Shown: positions 1-6,973 of the stretch, in pieces
How the letters are laid out: each line of letters starts with the position of its first letter
Numbering within the stretch: position 1 is the stretch's first letter
From: Acidobacteriaceae bacterium
GTDB taxonomy: Bacteria; Acidobacteriota; Terriglobia; Terriglobales; Acidobacteriaceae
NCBI GenBank assembly: GCA_003151875.1
Contig: PLYW01000070.1
Coordinates: 1 to 9,595 of the forward strand
Direction of reading: 5' to 3'
Length of the DNA: 9,595 nt
Made by a program: the position numbers and the translations under genes
The notes under the pieces: generated by a model
What the model was told of the DNA's origin: nothing
The model's database searches: none
Seen by the model: the letters and a program-made list of their open reading frames with translations, nothing else

Positions 1-821
1 TGAAGATCGTTCGCGGGCGCTGGTTCACGGAAACCGAAAATGAACATCACAGCCAGGTGGCCGTCCTGGGCAGCGACACCGCCGACAAGCTCTTCGAAGA
101 TCAGGACCCGATCGGCAAGGAAATCAACATTGAAGGCGAACTGCTCCAGGTGATCGGCGTGCTGGCCAAGCGCAAAGCGGCCTTCGGCAACGGTTCCAAT
201 CCCGAAGACAACATTGTGCGCATGCCCATCGCCACGCTGCACAAATTGCATCCCGAGGAAAAAAAGTACTGGATCACGGTGAAGTCCACGTCGCACGCCG
301 ACATGGACACCACCATGGACGAAATGCGCGCGCTGCTGCGGCGGCGGCGCCACCTCAGTCCCGATCAACCCGACAACTTCGCCGTCTTCAGCCAGGACGC
401 GCTCAGCGATACCTGGAGCCAGCTTACCGGGGGAATCTTTATCTTCATGTTTGCGGTGTCGAGCGTGGCGCTGATTGTGGGCGGCGTCGGCGTGATGAAC
501 ATCATGCTGGTGTCGGTGACCGAGCGCACGCGCGAGATTGGGGTGCGCAAGGCCATCGGAGCGCGCAAGCGCGATGTGCTGCTGCAATTCACTCTGGAAG
601 CCATCACCCTCACCGGCATAGGCGGCATTCTTGGGATCGTCATTGGCGGCGCGTTGACGGCGCTGGTCCCGCTGGTGTTTCCTTCCCTGCCCGCGAGCAT
701 GTCGCTGTCGTGGGTGCTCACCGCAACCTTGGCATCGATCATGATCGGCCTGGTGTTCGGAATTTATCCGGCGTGGAAGGCCGCCAATCTCGACCCCATC
801 GAAGCCTTACGGTACGAGTAA
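1..821 (+). CDS. MacB/FtsX-type ABC transporter permease, C-terminal part (5' end outside window)
   Basis: Permease subunit of a MacB-like ABC transporter, a family that exports macrolides, peptides or lipoproteins or drives periplasmic machinery. Reading in frame from base 3 gives 272 residues with no start, so the gene begins before the window; the GTG at 57 is internal (VAVLGSD within a continuous MacB periplasmic core domain starting KIVRGRWFTETE). The core domain shows the DPIGK and VIGVL motifs. The FtsX domain follows with three membrane segments, near nucleotides 423-515, 590-690 and 712-775. Between the first two lies the family signature TERTREIGVRKAIGARKRDV. The protein ends NLDPIEALRYE, the usual ending of this family. 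The ATPase partner is not visible. In Acidobacteriota such permeases occur as many paralogues, so the cargo cannot be named. Confidence 0.9.
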   Translation, partial: KIVRGRWFTETENEHHSQVAVLGSDTADKLFEDQDPIGKEINIEGELLQVIGVLAKRKAAFGNGSNPEDNIVRMPIATLHKLHPEEKKYWITVKSTSHADMDTTMDEMRALLRRRRHLSPDQPDNFAVFSQDALSDTWSQLTGGIFIFMFAVSSVALIVGGVGVMNIMLVSVTERTREIGVRKAIGARKRDVLLQFTLEAITLTGIGGILGIVIGGALTALVPLVFPSLPASMSLSWVLTATLASIMIGLVFGIYPAWKAANLDPIEALRYE

Positions 822-871
822 GAAAGGGACTCACGCATCGTTTTTCGACAGCGTACAGTTCTCGGTGGGAG

Positions 872-1037
872 CCCCCGCATTCATGCGGGGGAAGGAGCGC
901 TTCAGCGCTCCGAGAAAAGTTCGACTTCGATTATGCGCTTTAGCGCCGGGTTGGAAAAATCCAGGGCTAAAGCCCGTTTCATTGTCGATCCTTTGTCCGC
1001 TGGACTGAAGTCCAGCTCCCCCTGCTAAAGCAGGGGG
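872..1037. repeat. Array of six short hairpins with mirrored TTYA/TRAA loops
   Basis: Six perfect inverted repeats with 4-nt loops occupy the gap between two convergent genes: CCCCCGCA-TTCA-TGCGGGGG (872-891), GGAGCGC-TTCA-GCGCTCC (894-911), GCGC-TTTA-GCGC (935-946), GGGC-TAAA-GCCC (964-975), CTGGAC-TGAA-GTCCAG (1000-1015) and CCCCCTGC-TAAA-GCAGGGGG (1018-1037). The first three loops are TTYA and the last three TRAA, so the array is itself inverted around about 955. Stem sequences differ, but the loop class is conserved, which looks like a repeat family and not a single terminator. From memory such units are frequent in acidobacterial genomes. No clear U-tract follows any stem. A weaker hairpin (GAGTTT at 1058-1063 with AAACTC at 1070-1075) lies just downstream. 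The function is unknown; it may act as a bidirectional transcript end. Confidence 0.8.
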
Positions 1038-1107
1038 CTACCACCAAAGGCTTCGCCGAGTTTTTTCACAAACTCCGAAGGCGAATTTAATGGACCCGCC
1101 TGCCGCA

Positions 1108-2226
1108 TTACTGCAGCACGTGGCACGAATACGTCTTGACCACCAGCCACACCCGCGCGCCGGGCTTGAGTTGCAGCGACTCGCGCGCACCCAGCGTGAG
1201 ATGCACTTCAAACTCGGGCCCGCACGTCACGACCGCGATCACTTTCATATCGCGTTGTTCGAGCGAGGTGATCGTCCCGTCAAGCACATTGCGGGCGCTG
1301 AGTCCCTGCGGCTTCGACGACGCCAGCAGAATGTCGCCCGCGCGAATCCCGACGCACAGCGGCAATGCAGCATTCACGCGCACCAACGGAACTTCCAGGT
1401 CGAGAGTCGAACCCGCAATGCGGCAGGTCATGGTTCCATACTCCGGATGCGAGCCGGTCACCGAACCCGCGAAGATGTTCTCGAAGCCGGCAAGCTGCGC
1501 CACGGTTTCCGATTGCGGCCGGTGCAAGACTTCGTGCGGCGAGCCCCGCGCCAGGATGCGGCCTCCCTCCAGCACAATTGCGCTTTCGCCCAGCGCGAAA
1601 ACTTCTTCGCGGTCGTGCGTGACGTAGAGAATGGGAATGCGGTGACGCTGGTTCCAGGCGCGCAGATCGTCGAGGATTCGCGCTTTGGTGACCGCATCCA
1701 GCGCGGTGAGCGGTTCGTCGAGCAGCAGCACTCGCGGACGCGTCACCAGCGCACGCGCCAACGCGACCCGCTGGCGTTCTCCCGCAGAAATTTCGTTGGG
1801 ACGCCGCTGTAACAGCGAAGAAATGCGAAACGATTCCAACACCTCGCCGCTGCGCGCGTCGCGATCTCGCTGGTTGAGCGCGGCCAGGCCATACTGCACA
1901 TTCTGCTCGACCGTCATGTGCGGAAATAGAGCCAGCGATTGCAGCAGGTAGGCGACGGAGCGGCAGCGCGGCGGCAGATTCACGCGCGATTGCGAGTCAA
2001 AGAGGACGGCCTCGCCGATCGCGATCGTTCCCTCGTCGGGCGTTCGCAGCCCGGCAATGCAATCGAGCAGCGTGGTCTTCCCTGCTCCGGAGGCCCCGAA
2101 CCAAATAGTGAAGCCGGCCGCGACCGCCAACTCGACGTCAAGCACGAACTCGCTGTCGCCGCGAAAGCGCTTCTTAAGGCGAAGCGTCAGTTGCTCAGCG
2201 GGTGGCGAAGTAGTTGCGCCGCTCAT
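1108..2226 (-). CDS. modC: Molybdate ABC transporter ATP-binding protein ModC
   Basis: ATPase that powers molybdate (or tungstate) import through ModB on the inner face of the membrane. The 372-residue protein shows Walker A GASGAGKTT (44-52), Q-loop Q96, signature ISAGERQRVALARAL (146-160), Walker B VLLLDEP (166-172) with the D-loop TALD, and the switch histidine H204 in YVTHD. The C-terminal part (about 300-372, SARNVLDGTITSLEQRDMK onward) fits the Mop/TOBE domain that binds oxyanion in ModC. The length matches the family. The reading frame is open further upstream, but the ATG at 2226 overlaps the modB stop as ATGA and has GGGAG about 5 nt before it, so I chose it. The signature has Ala where LSGGE normally has its first Gly. 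Assignment to sulfate or another transporter is unlikely given the modA and modB neighbours. Confidence 0.93.
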   Translation of the reverse strand: MSGATTSPPAEQLTLRLKKRFRGDSEFVLDVELAVAAGFTIWFGASGAGKTTLLDCIAGLRTPDEGTIAIGEAVLFDSQSRVNLPPRCRSVAYLLQSLALFPHMTVEQNVQYGLAALNQRDRDARSGEVLESFRISSLLQRRPNEISAGERQRVALARALVTRPRVLLLDEPLTALDAVTKARILDDLRAWNQRHRIPILYVTHDREEVFALGESAIVLEGGRILARGSPHEVLHRPQSETVAQLAGFENIFAGSVTGSHPEYGTMTCRIAGSTLDLEVPLVRVNAALPLCVGIRAGDILLASSKPQGLSARNVLDGTITSLEQRDMKVIAVVTCGPEFEVHLTLGARESLQLKPGARVWLVVKTYSCHVLQ

Positions 2227-2900
2227 TTCCACTCCCACACATTCCATACGCCACGGCGGCGCAGGCCGTAAAGAATCGCCAGCATGGTGAAGCAGAGCAC
2301 GAGAAGAATAAGCGCGGTGCGGTTCGCGGTGGCGTAATCGAGCGCTTGCACCTGGTCGTAAATCAGAATGGAAACAGTCTGCGTCGCGCCGGGAATATTG
2401 CCGCCGATCATCAGCACCACGCCAAACTCTCCCAAAGTATGCGCGAAGCTCAGCACCGCACCGGTCAGCACGCCCGGCAGTCCCAGCGGCAGCACGATAC
2501 GCCAGAACGTGCGCCACCCTGACGCGCCCAGAAGCGCGGAGGCATCCAGCAATTTGCGATCAACGGCGGCAAAGGAAGTGGCCATGGGCTGCACCGCAAA
2601 GGGCAGGCTATACAGAACCGATCCGATGACGAGGCCCTCAAAGGTGAACGCGAGAGTGTGGCCGGTGAGCGCCTGATACCAGCGTCCGACCGGGCTGAGA
2701 GGGCCGACCGCAACCAGAACGTAAAAGCCCAAAACCGTGGGAGGCAGCACGATGGGCAGCGAGACCACCGCTTCCACCAGAAACTTCCATCGCCGGCGCG
2801 AAAACGCCAGCCAGTACGCCAGCGGAACGCCGATGACCAGCAGGATGGCCGAGACCATGATGGCCAAGCGCAGCGTCAGCGTGAGTGCTTGAATGATCAT
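2223..2900 (-). CDS. modB: Molybdate ABC transporter permease ModB
   Basis: Membrane channel subunit of the molybdate importer, working as a dimer with ModC. The 225 residues are typical of ModB. Hydrophobic segments lie near 10-32, 42-68, 88-108, 135-160 and 195-213. The start is characteristic (LTLRLA, then PLAYWLA and LPIVLPPTVLGFY). The EAA loop that docks on the ATPase is DASALLGASGWRTFWRIVLPLGLPG at about 119-143, followed by the family motif GGNIPGATQTVSILIYD. The ATG at 2900 overlaps the modA stop (ATGA), and its own TGA overlaps the modC start in the same way, so the three subunits are translationally coupled. No defect is visible. It is read from the promoter before modA. Confidence 0.95.
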   Translation of the reverse strand: MIIQALTLTLRLAIMVSAILLVIGVPLAYWLAFSRRRWKFLVEAVVSLPIVLPPTVLGFYVLVAVGPLSPVGRWYQALTGHTLAFTFEGLVIGSVLYSLPFAVQPMATSFAAVDRKLLDASALLGASGWRTFWRIVLPLGLPGVLTGAVLSFAHTLGEFGVVLMIGGNIPGATQTVSILIYDQVQALDYATANRTALILLVLCFTMLAILYGLRRRGVWNVWEWK

Positions 2901-3664
2901 TTGCTTCGAGGTACGCGGAATCCGTATTGCTCAAGCACCGCCGTGCCTTCCGCCGAGGTAACGTACTCCACGAAGACCTTTGCGGCGGGCTTGTGCTTCG
3001 AAGCCGCGAGCAGCGCGACTCCCTGTTGCAACTCGGGATAGGATTCGCTTGGCAACTCCCAGTATCGCCCGAAGTCCTTCATCGCCGGAGACACGGCCAG
3101 CGACAGCGCGATCAGTCCAGCCTGGGCGTTGCCCGATTGCACGAACTGCGCCGCCTGGCTGACGTTCTCGCCGAAGACCAGTTTGCCAGCCACTTTGTCC
3201 TTCAAACCGAAATGCTCGAGCGCCGCCATCGCGGCCCGGCCATACGGCGCGTGGGCGGGATTGGCGATGGCAATGCGTTGCACCGCAGGCTGCAAAAGCA
3301 AATCCATCTTAAGCTTTTGCGGATCCAGACTGGAACCGTTGGGGACCCACAGCACCAGATGGCCGATGGCGTAGGTGCGCAGTGACGAACTGTCGACCAG
3401 TCCAGCGGCGGCGAGCTTCTGCGGGTATGCAATGTCGGCGGAGAAAAATAAATCATAAGGAGCGCCGCCCTGAATCTGCGAATACAGGTTCCCCGAGGAA
3501 CTGAACGACAACGTTATTTTGTCGCCGGTCTTCTTCTCGAAGCGCGAGGCCAGGTCTTTCAGCGCCCAATTCAGGTCAGAGGCCGCCGCGACCGTAATGT
3601 CCTGGGCGTGCGCCCCGGAGCACAAGACCGTCGTGAGCAGAAGCAGTGGCAGTATCGTCCGCAT
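2897..3664 (-). CDS. modA: Molybdate-binding periplasmic protein ModA
   Basis: Periplasmic substrate-binding protein that captures molybdate or tungstate and delivers it to ModBC. The 255 residues begin with a Sec signal peptide (MRTILPLLLLTTVLCSGAHA, cleavage expected after AHA at about residue 21). The cysteine at 15 is not in a good lipobox, so a soluble periplasmic form is more likely than a lipoprotein. The mature part opens ITVAAASDLNWAL and has SSSGNLYSQI, GAPYDLFFSAD, NPAHAPYGRAA and GENVSQAAQFVQSGNAQAG, all ModA/type II binding-protein motifs; the Ser and backbone groups of the AASDL and SSGNL segments are the usual oxyanion contacts. It is the first gene of the minus-strand operon, and its TGA overlaps the modB ATG. 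No strong Shine-Dalgarno sequence precedes the ATG (GACGA only). Specificity for molybdate over tungstate cannot be told from sequence. Confidence 0.94.
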   Translation of the reverse strand: MRTILPLLLLTTVLCSGAHAQDITVAAASDLNWALKDLASRFEKKTGDKITLSFSSSGNLYSQIQGGAPYDLFFSADIAYPQKLAAAGLVDSSSLRTYAIGHLVLWVPNGSSLDPQKLKMDLLLQPAVQRIAIANPAHAPYGRAAMAALEHFGLKDKVAGKLVFGENVSQAAQFVQSGNAQAGLIALSLAVSPAMKDFGRYWELPSESYPELQQGVALLAASKHKPAAKVFVEYVTSAEGTAVLEQYGFRVPRSK

Positions 3665-3692
3665 TCGTCGATTAGCTTACATGAAATCGTGA

Positions 3693-3722
3693 ATTATGTG
3701 CGATTCTGTGCGATTAAGGCAA
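3693..3722 (-). promoter_or_regulatory. Candidate sigma70 promoter of modABC
   Basis: On the minus strand a -35-like TTGCCT (plus 3717-3722) and a -10-like CATAAT (plus 3693-3698) are separated by 18 nt. The -10 box ends about 28 nt before the modA ATG. The match is 4/6 and 5/6 to the E. coli consensus, and spacing and distance are suitable. No ModE-type palindrome with ATATA half sites was seen nearby. Confidence 0.4.
3697..3716. repeat. Tandem 10-bp direct repeat in the modA promoter
   Basis: TGTGCGATTC (3697-3706) is followed at once by TGTGCGATTA (3707-3716). The pair lies almost entirely within the spacer between the proposed -35 and -10 boxes of modA. A period of one helical turn would suit a regulator bound on one DNA face, but a chance duplication is equally possible. 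Confidence 0.5.
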
Positions 3723-3764
3723 GCGGGCGGAGAAACAACGCGCCGGCGAAAGTGATTGGGTCGT

Positions 3765-3829
3765 ATAGGGGTCCCTCGACTCCTCGTCCGGTCGCCACGG
3801 CGACCTCGTCGCTCAGGATGACAGAGTAG
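3765..3829 (-). repeat. Dispersed-repeat-like element with internal hairpin
   Basis: Read on the minus strand this stretch begins TGTCATCCTGAGCGACGAGG, passes through a perfect hairpin GGTCGCC-GT-GGCGACC (plus 3790-3805) and ends GTCGAGGGACCCCTA. From memory, sequences of the form TGTCATCCTGAGCG...GTCGA(A/G)GGA are common interspersed intergenic repeats in several bacterial phyla including Acidobacteriota. No coding potential is evident. It lies upstream of the modA promoter and therefore does not interrupt the operon. Confidence 0.5.
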
Positions 3830-3847
3830 AAAGGGGGACGAACGCGG

Positions 3848-3895
3848 GCGTCGCCACGCGAGACGAATCTGCGCGCCGCCACGCGAGTCGAATCT
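3848..3895. repeat. Two imperfect copies of a 23-bp direct repeat
   Basis: A unit containing GCCACGCGAG and CGAATCT occurs at 3848-3870 and again at 3873-3895, with two mismatches and a period of 25 bp. It is in the divergent intergenic region between modA and the HATPase gene. Nothing else beyond the repeats and the modA promoter can be supported across 3665-4008. Confidence 0.7.
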
Positions 3896-3997
3896 CATCT
3901 TCCGCCACGAACATGCCGGGTTATGTCACAGTTCCGTGGTTTCTTGCTTGATCCCGACCAAGCTTTTCTGTAACAGTAACCGAGCGCCACTCCCATT

Positions 3998-4002
3998 GGA
4001 GA
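3998..4002 (+). promoter_or_regulatory. Shine-Dalgarno site of the RsbW-like gene
   Basis: GGAGA lies 6 nt before the ATG at 4009. It supports that start over the internal ATG at 4057, which has no comparable site. Confidence 0.6.
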
Positions 4003-4008
4003 CCTGCC

Positions 4009-4455
4009 ATGCAGCCCGGCTGCTTTCCAACGGTGGAGTTTGACCGCAGCAAACTGATGATACGCATTGAGGTCACGCTCAACGCCGATCCCACGGCCAT
4101 CGGTCCCGTGGTGGAAGGCATCATGGAGATGGCGCGCCGTCTGGAATGCGCCTCCGGCAAGGAATTCGAGATCGAAACCGCCCTGCGCGAAGCCCTCGCC
4201 AACGCCATTATTCACGGCTGCAAGAACGATCCCAGCAAGAAAGTCCAGTGCTGCGTAGGGTGCGACGAAGAGCACGGCATGCTGATCGTGGTGCGCGATC
4301 CGGGCAGCGGCTTCGATCCTTTCGCCATCCCCGACCCGTGTTGCGGGGAAAATATATTCTCCAACCACGGTCGCGGCATCTATCTCATCAACCAACTGAT
4401 GGACGAAGTAAAGTTCGAGCGCAACGGCACCGAAATCCACATGCGCAAGTACTAA
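4009..4455 (+). CDS. RsbW-like ATP-binding protein (anti-sigma factor / serine kinase family)
   Basis: Small GHKL ATPase of the HATPase_c_2 family. Members such as RsbW and SpoIIAB bind a sigma factor and phosphorylate an anti-anti-sigma protein in partner-switching circuits. In the 148 residues the N-box is EALANAIIHG (61-70, with E61 and the Mg-binding N65), the G1 box DPGSGFDP (97-104) and the G2 box HGRGIYLI (120-127). Length and order fit the family. No sigma factor, STAS-domain partner or phosphatase is encoded beside it, so it is an orphan. Eight cysteines (5, 47, 71, 81, 82, 85, 111, 112) include a CCVGC cluster and a CC next to the ATP lid, which is unusual for a cytoplasmic kinase of this size. 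It is transcribed toward the three-gene operon but separated from it by about 180 nt. Whether it regulates that operon is unknown. Confidence 0.85.
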   Translation: MQPGCFPTVEFDRSKLMIRIEVTLNADPTAIGPVVEGIMEMARRLECASGKEFEIETALREALANAIIHGCKNDPSKKVQCCVGCDEEHGMLIVVRDPGSGFDPFAIPDPCCGENIFSNHGRGIYLINQLMDEVKFERNGTEIHMRKY

Positions 4456-4462
4456 GTGGCCT

Positions 4463-4490
4463 TTAGCCGTTAGCAATTAGCCTTTAGCAA
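4463..4490. repeat. Four tandem TTAGC heptamers
   Basis: TTAGC recurs at 4463, 4470, 4477 and 4484, an exact 7-bp period (TTAGCCG, TTAGCAA, TTAGCCT, TTAGCAA). The array begins just after the stop of the RsbW-like gene. It could be a microsatellite or a binding-site array. The rest of 4491-4636 shows no gene and no convincing promoter or terminator. Confidence 0.75.
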
Positions 4491-4636
4491 TACCGCTCAG
4501 GCTGATTGTCATCCTGGTTCCCAGGGCTGGATTTCACCCACTATTCACGCGGCGTTGATCTGCCCGTCACTCTGTTGCACCAGAATTGATGCAAGGTAGT
4601 GATTGGCATGGACATCACCGGCGCAGGTTGGTAGCG

Positions 4637-6973
4637 ATGGCCGCGGTCCGCAGTGAGGCGTGGCTGGAATCGCTCGCGCTGCAAGAGCTCACCCACGTTT
4701 CGTTGGACGAGCTTCCCTTTTCCGCAGCCGACGCGACGGCCGGTAGCGAGGATGAACTGCAAGCCGTGGTGGCGGGTGGCCCGGCCGATTGCGACCTTCC
4801 CCTAACGGTCCGCGAGTCGCGCTTCTTTCAAAACCTCGCCCGCCGTCATGCCAGTGGCGAAGCGCCTCGCCAAACTCTGCTGGAGTTGCAGGCTTTCCTC
4901 GGCGACAGCCGCGGGGTTTGGGAAAACTGTTGGATCCGCTTTCCCCAGGCACGGCTCAGCGCGCACGCGCTTCAGGTTTTCCACACCGATCTCAAGACGC
5001 TGCGCAATGGCTCGATTCGTCAACGCTCCGATGCGGGCCGGTTTCGCTTCACCCAGAATGGCGAGCCCTGGCTGCGCATTCCCCTCAGCTATGCGCTGAA
5101 GCTGGCGCTGGCCGATTTGGCCGGCACGCAGCCGCACATGCCCGAGGCCATGCGCGCTGAAGCCTCGCGGCTGATGCGGCACTTCCTCAGCGACAACACT
5201 TCGCCGGAGACCACCTCGTTCCACATTGTGACGCCGGACGCCAAGTATTCGCTGGGGGAACGAGTGGCGCGCGAAGCGGCGCGGCGGTTCCTGTTCACCT
5301 CACTGCTAATTTCCTGGGCGAACCGCCGCTTCGGGTTACTGGACAGTGGACAGCGCGCCCTGGTCTATCACGCTCCCGTTCCCTCGGTGCATCAGGAAGA
5401 GCTGTCGTCGTGCATCTCAGATTCGTTCTACCGCGAGTTGTTCATGAGTCCGTGCCTGTCGGGATGGAGCGACGGCGAAGCCAAGTATGAGTACATGCAT
5501 CTGTGCCATCAGGTGCTGAGTCGCAGCCAGCTAAACGCGGTAGCCAAACTGCGCGAAGCCGGCATCATCGCCAACGAACTGATCGTGCTGCCCAGCTTGT
5601 CCAACGTCAGTCTCGCCAACAACGGCGTTCACGTCAGCATGGGTAGCCGGGTGCTGGACCGCCATCTTCGATGTAGCTCCGAGTTCCAGCCGCAGGACGA
5701 GAAGCGCCTGGGCGATCTTGCCATTAAGATCTACGAACATTTTCTGCCGCTGTTTGTCGGGACCTATAGCGCCGCTCCTTACCGCATCGGATTCACGCAA
5801 TTTCATCCGGAGCGCCTGCTGTCTTTCTTGCCGCATGAACTCGATTTCACCCACCTGCGCCTGCTGTGGCGCGAGTGGAAGGAAAAGGCCAACCTCAGCG
5901 CCTTCGGGCATCCGCTGACGCCGTACGGGCCGCGCTCGCTCGACCGCATGATTGCCCGCCTGTTTCGCCTGCGCGGCGATTGCGTTCCCGATGCGCGGCT
6001 GCTGACCTATCCGGTGGCGTGGCTGACTACGGAGCACGCCTCGGCGCTGGATGGGACCCCGGGCAACATCCAGCGCTTGTCGTCGGAGCTGGACGAACTT
6101 GGCATCGTCGATCAGCGCATGTCGTTTTACATGCCGCTGCGCTTGCGCGAGCATGGCCGCGATGGCTACTCGGGCTTTGAGGCGCGCTATTACAGCCTGT
6201 TTCCCAGCTACGACCGCGACATGGCGCCGGCCGTGAGCTTGCAGCAATTCCTGCTGGCCGTCGCCTACAAGCTGGCCCTGCAAGGCGAGTTGACCCACGA
6301 GCAGATCCCCGACGATCCCACCTCGGAGAGCGAGCGCCGCCAGCCGTTCTTCTTTTCCGCCGCGGGACTTCCCGCCTTCTACGTGCACAAGGATTCGCGC
6401 AATCAAATGCTGCGCACCATCCTGCTCAACTGCAAGAAGACACGACCGAGCCGCCGTCATCCGGGGTACGTGCGCATTTCGATTCGCGACTATCGCCGAG
6501 CGGCGCTGGCTTTTCTGCAGCAGACCGGCGCCGAGCTGGCTGAGTCGATGAACATGAAAGCCACGCTCGCCGATCTCGCAGCGCGCTGCGACGACGAGCA
6601 GCAGGAGGCCAGTCATCGGCTGATCGCTAGCGTGATGGGCAGTCCTGCTGCGAGTGCGATGAACGTTGAGGCCCGCGAGTTTAACCGCATGGCGGAAGAT
6701 TTCTATCGCGATGGGCTGCGCCGTGAGCATCTGCGCGAGGCCTTCTCGCATTTGCGGCAAGATTATGCAGCGCTGGAAAAATCGGCGGGCGACGAGTTGC
6801 GGCAGCGGATTCGCCATGGCGTGTGCGTGCAAGAGCCCGCGCGGTTTCTGCAAGACGTCGAGCCACGACTTCCGGCTGACGACCTCTCGCTGCAGGAAAT
6901 TGCGGCGCTGCTGAATCTGCTGCTGCTGCTCACGGAGCAGGACGCTCGCCGTACTGCGCAGGAGCTGGCATGA
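4637..6973 (+). CDS. Large soluble protein of unknown function, first gene of the PSD-like/Lgt-like operon
   Basis: I do not recognise this protein. From the ATG at 4637 it has 778 residues, no signal peptide and no membrane segment, so it should be cytoplasmic. It is Arg-, Leu- and His-rich, with several well-ordered segments that look catalytic: KYEYMHLCHQVLSRSQ (about 283-298), LPSLSNVSLANNGVHVSMGS (318-337), PYRIGFTQFHPERLLSF (382-398) followed by LPHELDFTHLRLLWREWKEK, and MSFYMPLRLREHGRDGYSG (495-513) followed by FEARYYSLFPSYDRD. The last 150 residues are helical and charged. NGVHVSMGS faintly recalls the His-containing strand of glutamine synthetase/glutamate-cysteine ligase folds, but this is a guess. 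The frame is open back to TTG 4586 and ATG 4589. I prefer 4637 because the codons before it lack the G/C third positions of the rest and 4589 has no ribosome site. The TGA overlaps the next gene's ATG, which implies a shared pathway. Confidence 0.8.
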   Translation: MAAVRSEAWLESLALQELTHVSLDELPFSAADATAGSEDELQAVVAGGPADCDLPLTVRESRFFQNLARRHASGEAPRQTLLELQAFLGDSRGVWENCWIRFPQARLSAHALQVFHTDLKTLRNGSIRQRSDAGRFRFTQNGEPWLRIPLSYALKLALADLAGTQPHMPEAMRAEASRLMRHFLSDNTSPETTSFHIVTPDAKYSLGERVAREAARRFLFTSLLISWANRRFGLLDSGQRALVYHAPVPSVHQEELSSCISDSFYRELFMSPCLSGWSDGEAKYEYMHLCHQVLSRSQLNAVAKLREAGIIANELIVLPSLSNVSLANNGVHVSMGSRVLDRHLRCSSEFQPQDEKRLGDLAIKIYEHFLPLFVGTYSAAPYRIGFTQFHPERLLSFLPHELDFTHLRLLWREWKEKANLSAFGHPLTPYGPRSLDRMIARLFRLRGDCVPDARLLTYPVAWLTTEHASALDGTPGNIQRLSSELDELGIVDQRMSFYMPLRLREHGRDGYSGFEARYYSLFPSYDRDMAPAVSLQQFLLAVAYKLALQGELTHEQIPDDPTSESERRQPFFFSAAGLPAFYVHKDSRNQMLRTILLNCKKTRPSRRHPGYVRISIRDYRRAALAFLQQTGAELAESMNMKATLADLAARCDDEQQEASHRLIASVMGSPAASAMNVEAREFNRMAEDFYRDGLRREHLREAFSHLRQDYAALEKSAGDELRQRIRHGVCVQEPARFLQDVEPRLPADDLSLQEIAALLNLLLLLTEQDARRTAQELA
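6960..6964 (+). promoter_or_regulatory. Shine-Dalgarno site of the PSD-like gene
   Basis: AGGAG inside the end of the preceding gene, 5 nt before the ATG at 6970, supports that start and coupled translation. Confidence 0.6.

Noticed and set aside
872..1037. CRISPR array
   Set aside because: The repeated units are hairpins with different stem sequences and irregular spacing; there are no identical repeats or spacers of uniform length.
1090..1812. Plus-strand open frame opposite modC
   Set aside because: It is the complement of the clear ModC motifs, with a low-complexity His/Arg-rich translation.
2227..2517. N-terminal extension of the modC frame
   Set aside because: This would overlap nearly half of modB. 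The ATG at 2226 gives a normal ModC start and an ATGA junction.
3665..3895. Molybdenum-cofactor riboswitch or ModE operator before modA
   Set aside because: No conserved Moco RNA pairing pattern and no ATATA-type palindrome could be recognised. The stretch holds dispersed repeats instead.
3946..3969. Terminator-like GCTTG...CAAGC hairpin followed by TTTTCT upstream of the RsbW-like gene
   Set aside because: The stem is only 5 bp with an 8-nt loop (or 8 bp with a mismatch) and no plus-strand gene ends before it.
5531..6853. Long minus-strand open frame (440 codons) opposite the 778-aa gene
   Set aside because: Translation is rich in Arg, Ala, Gln and His without motifs, as expected of an antisense frame in GC-rich DNA. 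The plus-strand gene has good codon use and coupled neighbours.
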